Origin: JAKOUY01 sp037045185
GTDB lineage: Bacteria; Actinomycetota; Acidimicrobiia; Acidimicrobiales; Ilumatobacteraceae
Assembly (NCBI GenBank): GCA_037045185.1
Contig: JBAOHQ010000001.1
Location: forward strand, 1-64,000
Length of the DNA: 64,000 bases
Direction of reading: 5' to 3'
This document shows, in pieces, positions 53,681 to 62,165 of the stretch. The notes below the pieces were generated by a model. That model was not told where the DNA came from and made no database searches. It saw only the letters and a list, made by a program, of their open reading frames with translations. A program made the position numbers and the translations under genes. Positions within the stretch are counted from its first letter, which is position 1, and the number at the start of each line of letters is the position of its first letter.

Positions 53681-55147
53681 ATGACCTCCCGCTCTCCGCT
53701 TCCCGCCATCGCCGGCGCGGCACAGGTGGTGCAGCGCCCGGGTGAGGTGGAACTGACCGATGCGCTCGGTCCGATCGAGCTGATGATCGCCAGTGCACGC
53801 GCCGCCGCCGAGGACGCCGGGGACCCAGGGCTGCTGGGCGACGTGGGTTGGGTGGGTGTCGCCGGGGGCTGGTTCCGCTTCCACAACCCCGGCCAGCTGA
53901 TCGCCGAACGAATCGGTGCGCCGGGCGCGGCGACCGCACTGGCCGCCGTATCGGGAACCGGACCGCAGGACCTGCTCGGGATCGCGGCAGAGCGGATCAG
54001 CCGGGGCGAGATCGACGTCGCCCTGGTGGTCGGCGGCGAGGCCCGCTGGTCGCAGCAGCGCCTGAAGCGCGCCGGGATCGAGCCCGGCTGGCTCGCCGCC
54101 CCGGGCACGGGCGAACCGGAGCGGGTGAGCGGGTTCGCCGACGACATGATCGAGGAGGCCGCCGTCATCGGCCCACCGGCTGTCGCCTATGCGCTGTTCG
54201 AGGATCGCCTGCGCGCTGCCGCTGGGCTGGATTGGCAGCACCACCTGGCGGCCGTCGCCGGCCTGTGGTCCCGCTTCAGCCAGGTCGCCGCCGCCAATCC
54301 CTACGCCTGGGACCACACGGCCCATGCCGCCGCGCAGATCTGCGCCCCGGGCCCGGGCAACCGGATGATCGCCACGCCGTACACGAAGGCGATGGTGGCC
54401 AACAACACCGTCGACATGGCGTCGGCCGTCCTGCTGTGCAGCACCGATGCAGCACGGCGGGCGGGGATTCGCACGGGACGGTTGGTCTTCCCGCACGTCG
54501 TGGCAAGCAGCAACGACACCTGGCGCGTCGCCCAGCGCCACGAGCTCCACCAGTGCCCGGCCCTGGCCGCCGCGGGTGCCGCCGCCTTCGAGCGGACCGG
54601 GCTGAGCGCTGCGGAGGTGGACCACGTGGATCTCTATGCCTGCTTTCCCGCCATCGTGCAGATGTCGGCGGCGACCCTCGGCTTCGGCCTCGACCGCCCA
54701 TTGACCATGACCGGCGGACTGTGCTTTGCCGGGGCGGGTGTGGGCAATGCAACGGGGCACACGATCGCCGCCATGGTGGGCGCGGTCCGCAGCGGCGGCA
54801 CCGGCCTGGTGCACGGCAACGGCGGCAACACGACCAAGCACTCGGTGGCCATCTACTCGGCCGAGCCCCCAGCCGGCTTCGCCCGGCTCGACTGCCAGGA
54901 TCGGGTGGAGCACCGGGCACGCCCCGAGCTCCCTCGTGACTGGGTCGGAACCGGGTGGATCGAAGCCTCGACCGTGGCCTTCGATCGGGACGGACCCACC
55001 AGGCTGCTGGCCGCCGTGCGCGTCGGCGAGGCGCGGGCCTGGGCCACGAGCCCCGACCCCGACCTCATCGGCGAGGCCCTGGCCGAACCCGTGACCGGCC
55101 GCCGGGCACACCGCGCCGCCGACGCCACGCTGACCCTGGCCGGCTGA
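53681..55147 (+). CDS. Thiolase-superfamily protein without the usual nucleophile Cys
   Basis: A 488-residue protein of the acetyl-CoA acetyltransferase/SCP2-thiolase type. ISRGEIDVALVVGGEARWSQ, VANNTVDMASAVLLCSTDAA and DHVDLYACFPAIVQMSAATL are thiolase-fold landmarks, and GVGNATGHTIAAMVGAV lies where the C-terminal catalytic His loop is expected. At the N-terminal active-site position the sequence is AAVSGTGPQDLLGI, with no cysteine. The C-terminal ~75 residues form an extra domain. A role in acyl-CoA metabolism fits the rightward neighbours, but activity is doubtful. Confidence 0.8.
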   Translation: MTSRSPLPAIAGAAQVVQRPGEVELTDALGPIELMIASARAAAEDAGDPGLLGDVGWVGVAGGWFRFHNPGQLIAERIGAPGAATALAAVSGTGPQDLLGIAAERISRGEIDVALVVGGEARWSQQRLKRAGIEPGWLAAPGTGEPERVSGFADDMIEEAAVIGPPAVAYALFEDRLRAAAGLDWQHHLAAVAGLWSRFSQVAAANPYAWDHTAHAAAQICAPGPGNRMIATPYTKAMVANNTVDMASAVLLCSTDAARRAGIRTGRLVFPHVVASSNDTWRVAQRHELHQCPALAAAGAAAFERTGLSAAEVDHVDLYACFPAIVQMSAATLGFGLDRPLTMTGGLCFAGAGVGNATGHTIAAMVGAVRSGGTGLVHGNGGNTTKHSVAIYSAEPPAGFARLDCQDRVEHRARPELPRDWVGTGWIEASTVAFDRDGPTRLLAAVRVGEARAWATSPDPDLIGEALAEPVTGRRAHRAADATLTLAG

Positions 55148-55161
55148 CACCCCCACCAGGG

Positions 55162-55214
55162 CTCGTTTGTTCACGTGATCTCCAGTGGGGCCGGAGTTCT
55201 CGTGAACAACGGGT
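55162..55214. repeat. Inverted-repeat element, copy 2
   Basis: CGTTTGTTCAC (55164-55174) and GTGAACAACGGG (from 55202) form an imperfect inverted repeat with an inner CTCC/GGAG stem. Compared with the reverse complement of copy 1 at 49850-49904, the outer arms and the spacer length match; the right arm lacks one A. It sits between two rightward genes, immediately after the thiolase-like stop. Confidence 0.8.
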
Positions 55215-55287
55215 GGGCGCGGGAGCGCCGGTTCGCCGGGCGGGCGGCGGCTTGCCTACGGTGCCTGCCGAGGTCGAGTGCGACGAG

Positions 55288-56328
55288 ATGCTGAGGAGGG
55301 TGATACGCGCCGCGGTGTGCAATGCGTACGGGCCGCCGACGAGCCTTCAGATCTGCGACGTCCCTGACCCCGTGGCCGGACCGGGCGAGGTCGTCGTGGA
55401 CATCGCCTCTGGCGCCGTCAACTTCCCCGACGTCCTGCTGATCGCCAACCGTTACCAGGTCTCCGCGCCGCTGCCGTTCATCCCCGGCAGCGAGTTCGCC
55501 GGCAGCGTCTCGGCCGTCGGCCCGAAGGTCGACCACCTCGCGGTCGGGGACCGGGTCTTCGGCGCCGTGATGGTGGGCGCGTTCGCCGAGCGCATCGCCG
55601 TGCCCGCCGCCGCGGTCCGGCCCATCCCCGACGAGGTGGCGATGGACGTGGCCGCCGCGTTCTGGGTGGCCCACACCACGGCGTACCACTCGCTGCGATC
55701 CGTCGCTGCGGTGGAGCCCGGCGAGGTGGTGGTGGTGCTCGGCGCCGGCGGTGGCGTCGGGCTGGCCGTGGTGGAGCTGGCCGCGGGGCGCGGCGCGACG
55801 GTCATCGCCGCGGCGTCCACCGACGACAAGCTGGCGCTGTGCCACGCCCGCGGGGCGGCACATGTCGTCAACTACGGCCGCGACGACCTGCGCCAGGCGA
55901 TTCGCGCCGCTGCGCCCAACGGAGTCGATGTCGTCATCGACCCGGTCGGTGGACCATCCGCCGAGGCGGCGCTGCGCTGCCTGCGCTGGCGGGGGCGCTT
56001 CGTCACCGTCGGGTATGCCTCCGGGGAGATCCCGCGCATCCCGCTCAACCTGGTCCTGCTCAAGGGGTGCGTGATCAAGGGCTTCGAGATGCGCTCGTTC
56101 ACCGAGTCCGAGCCGGAGCTGACCAGGCGTGACCTCGGTGAGCTGGTCGAGTTGCTGTCGGCCGGCCGCGTCACCCCGCACATCTCTGCCGTCCACGAGC
56201 TCAAGAACGTCGCCGCGGCGCTGACGTCGGTGGCCGAGCGGCGCTCGGCGGGCAAGGTCCTGGTGCGCTGCTCGCCGGGACATCAGGGCCGGAGCGCCGA
56301 CGATCACGCGACAGGAGCAGGTGGATGA
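55288..56328 (+). CDS. Zinc-free NADPH:quinone oxidoreductase-like enzyme
   Basis: A 346-residue medium-chain dehydrogenase of the quinone-oxidoreductase branch. It starts RAAVCNAYGPPTSLQICDVP, has GAVNFPDVLLIANRYQVSAP and PFIPGSEFAGSVSAVGPKVD, and a nucleotide-binding VVVLGAGGGVGLAVVELAAG. The catalytic zinc ligands of alcohol dehydrogenases are absent. ATG 55288 and GTG 55300 are both possible starts. It likely acts on enone or quinone substrates. Its stop overlaps the enoyl-CoA hydratase start (ATGA), indicating an operon for lipid or aromatic acyl-CoA metabolism. Confidence 0.88.
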   Translation: MLRRVIRAAVCNAYGPPTSLQICDVPDPVAGPGEVVVDIASGAVNFPDVLLIANRYQVSAPLPFIPGSEFAGSVSAVGPKVDHLAVGDRVFGAVMVGAFAERIAVPAAAVRPIPDEVAMDVAAAFWVAHTTAYHSLRSVAAVEPGEVVVVLGAGGGVGLAVVELAAGRGATVIAAASTDDKLALCHARGAAHVVNYGRDDLRQAIRAAAPNGVDVVIDPVGGPSAEAALRCLRWRGRFVTVGYASGEIPRIPLNLVLLKGCVIKGFEMRSFTESEPELTRRDLGELVELLSAGRVTPHISAVHELKNVAAALTSVAERRSAGKVLVRCSPGHQGRSADDHATGAGG

Positions 56329-57069
56329 GCGTTCTGACGGAAGACCGTGACGGTGTGCTGGTCATCACCATCGACCGGGCCCACGCGGCGAACGCGCTGG
56401 ACGCCGCGGCGGGTCAGGGTCTGGTCGACGCCCTCGAGCGCACGAGCGCCGACGACGCCGTCAGGGTCGTGGTCATCACCGGCGCCGGTGAGCGGGTGTT
56501 CAGTTCGGGGATGGATCTGCGGGCCTACGCCAGGGGCGAGGACCTGCACCCGGTCGACCGTGGCCTGCGGCTGATGGGCGAGTGCCCGAAGCCGGTCATT
56601 GCCGCGGTCAATGGCAGCGCGCTCGGCGGCGGTTTCGAGTTGATGCTGACCACCGACCTCGTCGTCGCCGCCGACCATGCCCGCTTCGGCCTGCCGGAGG
56701 TGACGCGCGGGCTCCTCGCCGCCGGCGGAGGAACGCGACTACCGCGGCGCATCCCACTGCAGGTCGCCCTGGAGATGGGCCTGACCGGGCAGCCGATCTC
56801 GGCCGACCGGGCACTGCAGCTCGGCCTGATCAACCGCGTCGTTGCGGGGCACGAGGTGCTCGATACCGCGCTGGGGTTGGCCGCCGTGATCGCCGCCAAC
56901 GGGCCCCGCGCCGTCCAGGTCACCAAGCGCATGATCGCGCGCCGAACTGGGCGCCATCGACGTGGCGCAGCTGCACGCCGAGGCCCGGGTCCTGCTGGAG
57001 AGCGAGGACGGCAAGGAAGGCGCCGCCGCGTTCGCCGAACGTCGCCCGCCGCGTTGGACGGGCCGCTGA
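56325..57069 (+). CDS. Enoyl-CoA hydratase/isomerase (frame break near 56942)
   Basis: A crotonase-fold protein of about 247 residues. It has the substrate-binding VFSSGMDLRAYARG, the oxyanion-hole NGSALGGGFELMLTTDLVVA and ARFGLPEVTRGLLAAGGGTR with the catalytic Glu. After KRMIAR the frame breaks; one extra C in GCGCGCCGAAC near 56942 restores ELGAIDVAQLHAEARVLLES and GKEGAAAFAERRPPRW to the stop at 57069, the usual crotonase C-terminus. It would hydrate a trans-2-enoyl-CoA. Coupled to the preceding oxidoreductase gene by an ATGA overlap. Confidence 0.88.
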
Positions 57070-57135
57070 CCGGCCGCGCCGACGTCCCCGTAGTGGACTG
57101 CGTCGCTGGGCCGGTCGGTCGGTACCATCCGCCGG

Positions 57136-58350
57136 GTGACCCCGGCGTTCCTGCACCCCTTCGCTCGTCCGACCCGCCAGGAGTTCGTCTCCATCGTGTC
57201 CGGTGACGGGGCCGTGGTCACCGACGCCGAGGGGAACCAATACGTCGACGCCATGGCCAGCCTGTGGTACTGCGCCATCGGCCACGGACGCCGGGAGATG
57301 GCCGAGGTCATCGCCCGCCAGGCGGCCACGCTGGCGGCGTACTCCTGCTTCGAGCCGTTCACCAACCCCGTCGCCGACGCCCTGGCCGAGCGCCTGGTCG
57401 CCCTCTCCCCCGTCGCCGACGCCCGCGTCTTCCTGTGCCAGTCGGGCTCGGAGGCCGTGGACACGGCGATGAAGCTGGCCCGCCTGACCCATGTGCTCAA
57501 CGGTCACCCCGAGCGCACCCTGATCATCAGCCGGATGCGCGGCTACCACGGCACCAACTACGGCGGCACCACGGCGCAGGGTCTGCCGCCCAACAAGGAG
57601 GGTTGGGGACCGCTCTTGGCCGAGGTGGTGCAGGCGCCAAGCGACGACGTCGAGGCCCTGGCCACGCTGATGGCCGAGCGCGGCCACGAGGTGGCCGCCG
57701 TGCTGACCGAGCCCGTGCAGGGCGCCGGTGGGGTGTGGCCTCCCGGCGACGGGTACCTGGCGTCGGTGCGCCGGCTGTGCGACCAACACGGCGCGCTACT
57801 GATCTTCGACGAGGTCATCACCGGGTTCGGTCGCCTCGGCGCCTGGTTCGGGTCCCAGTACTTCGGCGTGGTCCCTGACCTCACCACCTTCGCCAAGGCC
57901 GTGACGTCGGGCTATCAGCCGCTCGGCGGCATCGTCGTCGGCGCGGCGGTGCGGGCCGCGCTGGAGAGCGACCCGGCGTACGTGCTGAAGACCGGGTTCA
58001 CCTACTCGGGCCACGCCACGTGCTGCGCCGCGGCGTTGACGAACCTCGACATCATCGCCGACGAGGGGCTGCTCGACGCCCCGGCGCGCATCGGCGCGCG
58101 CCTCGGTGGCGGGCTGCGCGCCCTGGCCGACGACGGGGTGATCGGCGGGGCCCGCGGGCTGGAGGGCGTGTGGGCGGCAGCCATGCGGCCCGGTGTCGAC
58201 GCCGTCGCCGTCCGCGACCGGTTGCTCCGGGCAGGGGTCATCAGCCGGGCCATCGGCGACCACTCGCTGGCGTTCTGCCCGCCGCTGGTGATCAGCGATT
58301 CCCAGATCGACCAGGTCGTCGACGCCCTCGCCGCCGCGGCGGCGGGCTGA
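57136..58350 (+). CDS. Class III (omega) aminotransferase
   Basis: A 404-residue PLP aminotransferase. Landmarks are YVDAMASLWYCAIGHGRREM, the phosphate-binding FLCQSGSEAVDTAMKLA, AVLTEPVQGAGGVWPPGDGY, the pyridine-binding Asp in LLIFDEVITGFGRLG and the PLP lysine in TTFAKAVTSGYQPLGG. This branch includes beta-alanine:pyruvate and other omega-transaminases that move terminal amino groups. It starts at GTG 57136 after the enoyl-CoA hydratase gene. The particular amine donor is unknown. Confidence 0.9.
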   Translation: MTPAFLHPFARPTRQEFVSIVSGDGAVVTDAEGNQYVDAMASLWYCAIGHGRREMAEVIARQAATLAAYSCFEPFTNPVADALAERLVALSPVADARVFLCQSGSEAVDTAMKLARLTHVLNGHPERTLIISRMRGYHGTNYGGTTAQGLPPNKEGWGPLLAEVVQAPSDDVEALATLMAERGHEVAAVLTEPVQGAGGVWPPGDGYLASVRRLCDQHGALLIFDEVITGFGRLGAWFGSQYFGVVPDLTTFAKAVTSGYQPLGGIVVGAAVRAALESDPAYVLKTGFTYSGHATCCAAALTNLDIIADEGLLDAPARIGARLGGGLRALADDGVIGGARGLEGVWAAAMRPGVDAVAVRDRLLRAGVISRAIGDHSLAFCPPLVISDSQIDQVVDALAAAAAG

Positions 58351-58395
58351 GCCGCCGGCGTCGCACGTGCCGCTGTCCTCGGTAGGGTCGGCCCC

Positions 58396-59055
58396 GTGCG
58401 CCTGGTGATCGCTCGCTGCTCGGTCGACTACGTCGGCCGGCTGACCTCGCACCTTCCGGAGGCCACCCGATTGATCATGGTCAAGGCCGACGGGTGCGTC
58501 GCCGTGCACGCCGACGGCGGCGCCTACAAGCCGCTGAACTGGATGAACGCCCCGAACTCGGTGACCTACGGAGAGGACGCCTGGGTGGTCACCAACCCCA
58601 AGGGCGAGACGATCACGATCACCCTGCACGAGGTGCTGTCCGACAGCGAGCACCACATGGGAGACGATCCCGGCCTGCGCAAGGACGGCGTGGAAGCCCA
58701 CCTGCAAGAGCTCCTGGCCGCGTCACCGCAGGCCATCGAGGACGGCCTGGTCCTGGTCCGCCGGGAGTACCCGACGGCGATCGGCCCGATCGACCTGCTG
58801 TGCCGGGACGTCACCGGGCGAGCCGTGGCCATCGAGGTCAAACGCCGCGGCGAGATCGACGGCGTCGAGCAGCTGACCCGCTACCTGGACCGGCTGCGCC
58901 TGGACTCCTCGCTGGGCGAGGTCCGCGGCGTGTTCGTCGCCCAGCAGGTCAAGCCACAGGCCAAGGTGCTGGCCGAGTCCCGCGGCTACCGGGTGGTGCA
59001 GGTCGACTACGACGAGCTGCGCGGCATGCGGCGCGACGAACTGACGCTGTTCTGA
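58396..59055 (+). CDS. nucS: NucS/EndoMS mismatch-specific endonuclease
   Basis: A 219-residue homologue of actinobacterial NucS, which cuts both strands at mismatches and replaces MutS-MutL repair in these bacteria. The N-terminal domain has ARLIMVK-like ATRLIMVKADGCVAVHADGG and YKPLNWMNAP; the C-terminal nuclease has PD-(D/E)xK residues Asp133, Glu147 and Lys149 in IGPIDLLCRD and AVAIEVKRRGEIDGVEQLTR. The end, RRDELTLF, looks like a sliding-clamp binding tail. Start GTG 58396. It sits between the aminotransferase and manA genes. Confidence 0.93.
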   Translation: MRLVIARCSVDYVGRLTSHLPEATRLIMVKADGCVAVHADGGAYKPLNWMNAPNSVTYGEDAWVVTNPKGETITITLHEVLSDSEHHMGDDPGLRKDGVEAHLQELLAASPQAIEDGLVLVRREYPTAIGPIDLLCRDVTGRAVAIEVKRRGEIDGVEQLTRYLDRLRLDSSLGEVRGVFVAQQVKPQAKVLAESRGYRVVQVDYDELRGMRRDELTLF

Positions 59056-59080
59056 TGCGCACCCCGCCAGGCCACCCGCG

Positions 59081-60124
59081 ATGAAGCGCCTCGAAGGCGT
59101 CGCCAAGCACTACCACTGGGGATCGCCCGAGGCGATCCCCGCCCTGCTCGGCCGCTCCCCCGACGGCCACCCGTACGCCGAGTGGTGGCTGGGCACCCAC
59201 CACGCCGGGGAGGCGACGCTGGCCGACGGCCGCCAGCTCGGCGATGTCGCCGGCTCGCTGCCCTACCTGCTCAAGCTGCTCACGCGGCCGAGCCGCTGTC
59301 GCTGCAGACCCACCCGTCCACCGCCCAGGCACGCGCCGGGTTCGACGCCGAGGAGCTCGCCGGCATCGCCCTCGACGACCCGACACGGACCTACCGGGAC
59401 CGCCTGGCCAAGCCGGAGCTGCTGGTGGCGCTGACCCCCTTCGTCGCCCTGTGCGGCTTCCGCCCGCTGGACACTTCGACCGCCCTGCTGGCCGCCATCG
59501 GGGCCGACGACCTGGCAACCCGGCTGACCCGCGATGGTCTCGCCGCCACCGTCGCCCAGCTGTATCACGGCGAGTTCGCCATCGGGCCGACGGTGGCACG
59601 CTGCGCGGCCTCGCCCATCGCCGAGGCCCGGCTGGTCACCCAGCTGGCCACCCGCTACCCGGCAGACCCCAGCGCACTGGTCGCCCTCCTGCTGAACCGC
59701 CTGGAGCTACGCCCCGGGCAGTCGGTGTACCTCACTCCCGGCAACCTGCACGCCTACGTCTCGGGGACCGCCGTGGAGATCATGGGCGACAGCGACAACG
59801 TCATCCGCGGCGGGCTCACCACCAAACACGTCGACGTCATCGCCCTGCTGGACCTGCTGGACTACGCGCCGCTGAGCGACCCGTTCGTCCACCCCGTGGC
59901 CCACGGGCCCCATGCCGTGCACTACCCCACCCCGGGGGCGCCCTTCGCCCTGGACCGCATCGACGTGCCCGCCGGGCACACCTACGAGTCCCCGGCCACG
60001 GGCCGAGAGCTGTGGCTCGTGCTGGGCAACCACGACCCCGGCTGCTGGTACGTGGCCGCGGGCGAACTCGGCCGGGTGGCCGGCGGCGGCGACGATCTAC
60101 CGGGCCCGCCCAGCGATCATCTGA
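59081..60124 (+). CDS. manA: Mannose-6-phosphate isomerase, class I (two frame breaks)
   Basis: ManA interconverts mannose 6-phosphate and fructose 6-phosphate with zinc. The first frame has the start RLEGVAKHYHWGSPEAIPAL and YAEWWLGTHHAGEATL; the second has PLSLQTHPSTAQARAGF with metal-site residues and KPELLVALTPFVALCGFRPL and the VYLTPGNLHAYVSGTAVEIM GDSDNVIRGGLTTKHVDV block; the last strand IYRARPAII is in a third frame. The breaks lie near 59282 (one missing or two extra bases) and near 60085 (one extra). All catalytic blocks are present, and the total is about 347 residues. Confidence 0.88.
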
Positions 60125-60148
60125 ACGAGCCTTCCCGCACAACCAGCG

Positions 60149-60925
60149 CTACAGCAACAACACGGCGTCGAGCGCCAGATCCAGCAGGCGCTCCCGGGCA
60201 CTGGCCTGGCGGTCCCAGTGGCGGTGGTCCCACTCCTCGGCGGAGACGTCGTCACCGGCATACAGCAGCTGGCCGTACACCGCACCACGGAACGCCGCCA
60301 CGGCGAACATCGCCGCGGCCTCCATCTCCACGGTGATGCAGCCCTGCTGGCGGCGGCGCTCCACCTTGGCCGGGGTCTCGCGGAAGAAGGCGTCGGTCGT
60401 CCAGGTCAGACCCCGATCATGGGGGACCCCGGCATCGGCGAGCACGCGGTCGATGGCCGCCAGGGCCCGCGGGTGCGGGGCCACCGAGGCCGCGGCCCGG
60501 CGCGTAGTGATAGCTCGTGCCCTCGTCACGCACGGCCCCGGTGGGCACCAGCACATGGCCGACGTCGAAGCCGGGGCGGACGATGCCGGCCCCACCGCAG
60601 CCGATGACCGACGTGGCCCCGAGGGAGATGACCACCTCCAGCGAACTCACCGCCGCCGGGGCGCCCACCCCTGGGCTGACCAGCGCCACGTCGACGCCGC
60701 GGTGCTGGACGACGAAGACGCCATGGTCACCGTGCTCGAAGGGCACGTGGTACTCGGCCCGGAGGCCGGCCGGTCCGCGCCGCGACGACGTTGCCGAACC
60801 AGCACATCACGGCACGCTGCGGGAACCCGAGGCGCGCGCGCGTGGATCGACGGGTTGATCACCGCCTGCTGGTTGGGGTCGAACTCGAACAGGGGATGAT
60901 CATGGGGGCTGAACCCGCCCGTCAT
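60149..60925 (-). CDS. Nucleoside phosphorylase family protein (three frame breaks)
   Basis: Four successive frame segments assemble into one ~255-residue protein: DPNQQAVINPSIHA from ATG 60925, then RAVMCWFGNVVAARTG, then EYHVPFEHGDHGVFVVQHRG with GATSVIGCGGAGIVRPGFDV, and finally ALAAIDRVLADAGVPHDRGL with QQGCITVEMEAAAMFAVAAF. The last motif is the nucleoside-binding VEMEAA of uridine and purine nucleoside phosphorylases, and GxxGAGI-type GCGGAG is the phosphate-binding region. Breaks near 60830, 60770 and 60497 each fit extra bases in GC runs. Base specificity is not clear. Confidence 0.8.
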
Positions 60926-60935
60926 CGGCCCACCG

Positions 60936-62165
60936 TCATCCGCCCACCGTCTTGCGGATCTCGACGATGCGTTCGGCGGCGTGGTTGACGTCGGCGCCGC
61001 GATCGCCCAACAGCTTGGCCCGGTCCCGTGTGGCCTCGCGCTCGGCAACCGTGGTGTCGGCGCGCGCCAGGGCGGCCTCGACACCGTGCTCGTTGATGAA
61101 CTCGGCCCACTCGACCAGCGCGTCGACCATCTCGGACTCGGCCACGACCGCCACGTTGCGGCCCTTGACGAACAGGTGGCCGCGCCTGTTGCCGGCGGCG
61201 ATCCCCAAGTCGGCCTCGCGGGCCTCACCGGGACCGTTGACCACGCACCCCATCACCGCCACCTGCAACGGCAGCTTGCGCTCGCCGAAGGCATCCATGG
61301 CCCGCTTGGCCACATCGATCACGTCCACCTCGGCCCGCCCGCAGCTGGGGCAGGCGATGAGGTCCACGTTCTTGCGCTCACGCAGGCCGAGGGCCTCCAG
61401 CAACTGACGCCCGGCCCTGGCCTCCTCCACCGGATCGGCGGTGAGCGAGTAGCGGATGGTGTCGCCGATGCCCTCCAGCAGCAGCGTGGCCATCCCCGCA
61501 GTGGCCTTGACCAGCCCGGCGGGCGGTGGCCCGGCCTCGGTCACCCCGAGGTGCAGCGGGGCGTCGGTGGCCTCGCTGAGCTGCCGGTAGGCCTCCACCA
61601 TCAGCGGCACGTTGCTGGCCTTGACGCTGATCTTGTAGTCAGTGAAGCCGACGTCGTCGAAGTAGGCGATCTCCGCCAGCGCTGACTCCACCATCGCCTC
61701 GGGGGTGACCCCACCGTGCTGGTCGTACAGCGCCGGGTCCAGCGAGCCACCGTTGACGCCGATGCGGATGGGCAGGCCGCGGTCGCGGGCCTCGGCGGCC
61801 ACCGCCTTGATGTGTTCGGGACGGCGGATGTTCCCGGGGTTGAGGCGCAGGCCGTGGACCCCGGCCTCCATCGCCGCCAGGGCCATCCGGTACTGGTGAT
61901 GGATGTCGGCGATCACCGGGATGGGTGACCGCGGCACGATCTGGGCCAACCCCTCGGCGGCCTCGGCCTCGTTGCACGTGCACCGGACGATGTCACACCC
62001 GGCGGCCGCCAGGGCGTAGATCTGCTGCAGCGTGCCCTCCACGTCGGCGGTCTTGGTGATCGTCATCGACTGCACCGTGATGGGCGCCCCGCCTCCCACC
62101 GCGACGGCGCCGACGTGCAACTGGCGGGTTCGCCTGCGCTCGAAGCGCGAGTCGACACCCTGCAT
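60936..62165 (-). CDS. ispG: IspG, 4-hydroxy-3-methylbut-2-enyl diphosphate synthase
   Basis: IspG converts methylerythritol cyclodiphosphate to HMBPP in the MEP isoprenoid pathway. The 409-residue protein has VGGGAPITVQSMTITKTADV at the N-terminus, the TIM-barrel GCDIVRCTCNEAEAAEGLAQ and LRLNPGNI segments and the [4Fe-4S] cysteines in LIACPSCGRAEVD and GCVVNGPGEAREADLG. The start ATG 62165 overlaps the rseP stop by one base. The larger open frame that extends it to 63416 is an artefact of a break in rseP. Confidence 0.94.
   Translation of the reverse strand: MQGVDSRFERRRTRQLHVGAVAVGGGAPITVQSMTITKTADVEGTLQQIYALAAAGCDIVRCTCNEAEAAEGLAQIVPRSPIPVIADIHHQYRMALAAMEAGVHGLRLNPGNIRRPEHIKAVAAEARDRGLPIRIGVNGGSLDPALYDQHGGVTPEAMVESALAEIAYFDDVGFTDYKISVKASNVPLMVEAYRQLSEATDAPLHLGVTEAGPPPAGLVKATAGMATLLLEGIGDTIRYSLTADPVEEARAGRQLLEALGLRERKNVDLIACPSCGRAEVDVIDVAKRAMDAFGERKLPLQVAVMGCVVNGPGEAREADLGIAAGNRRGHLFVKGRNVAVVAESEMVDALVEWAEFINEHGVEAALARADTTVAEREATRDRAKLLGDRGADVNHAAERIVEIRKTVGG

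Noticed and set aside
52379..55174. A 931-residue minus-strand open frame
   Set aside because: It is antisense to the MFS and thiolase-like genes, has no recognisable domain and has the low-complexity composition of shadow frames in GC-rich DNA.
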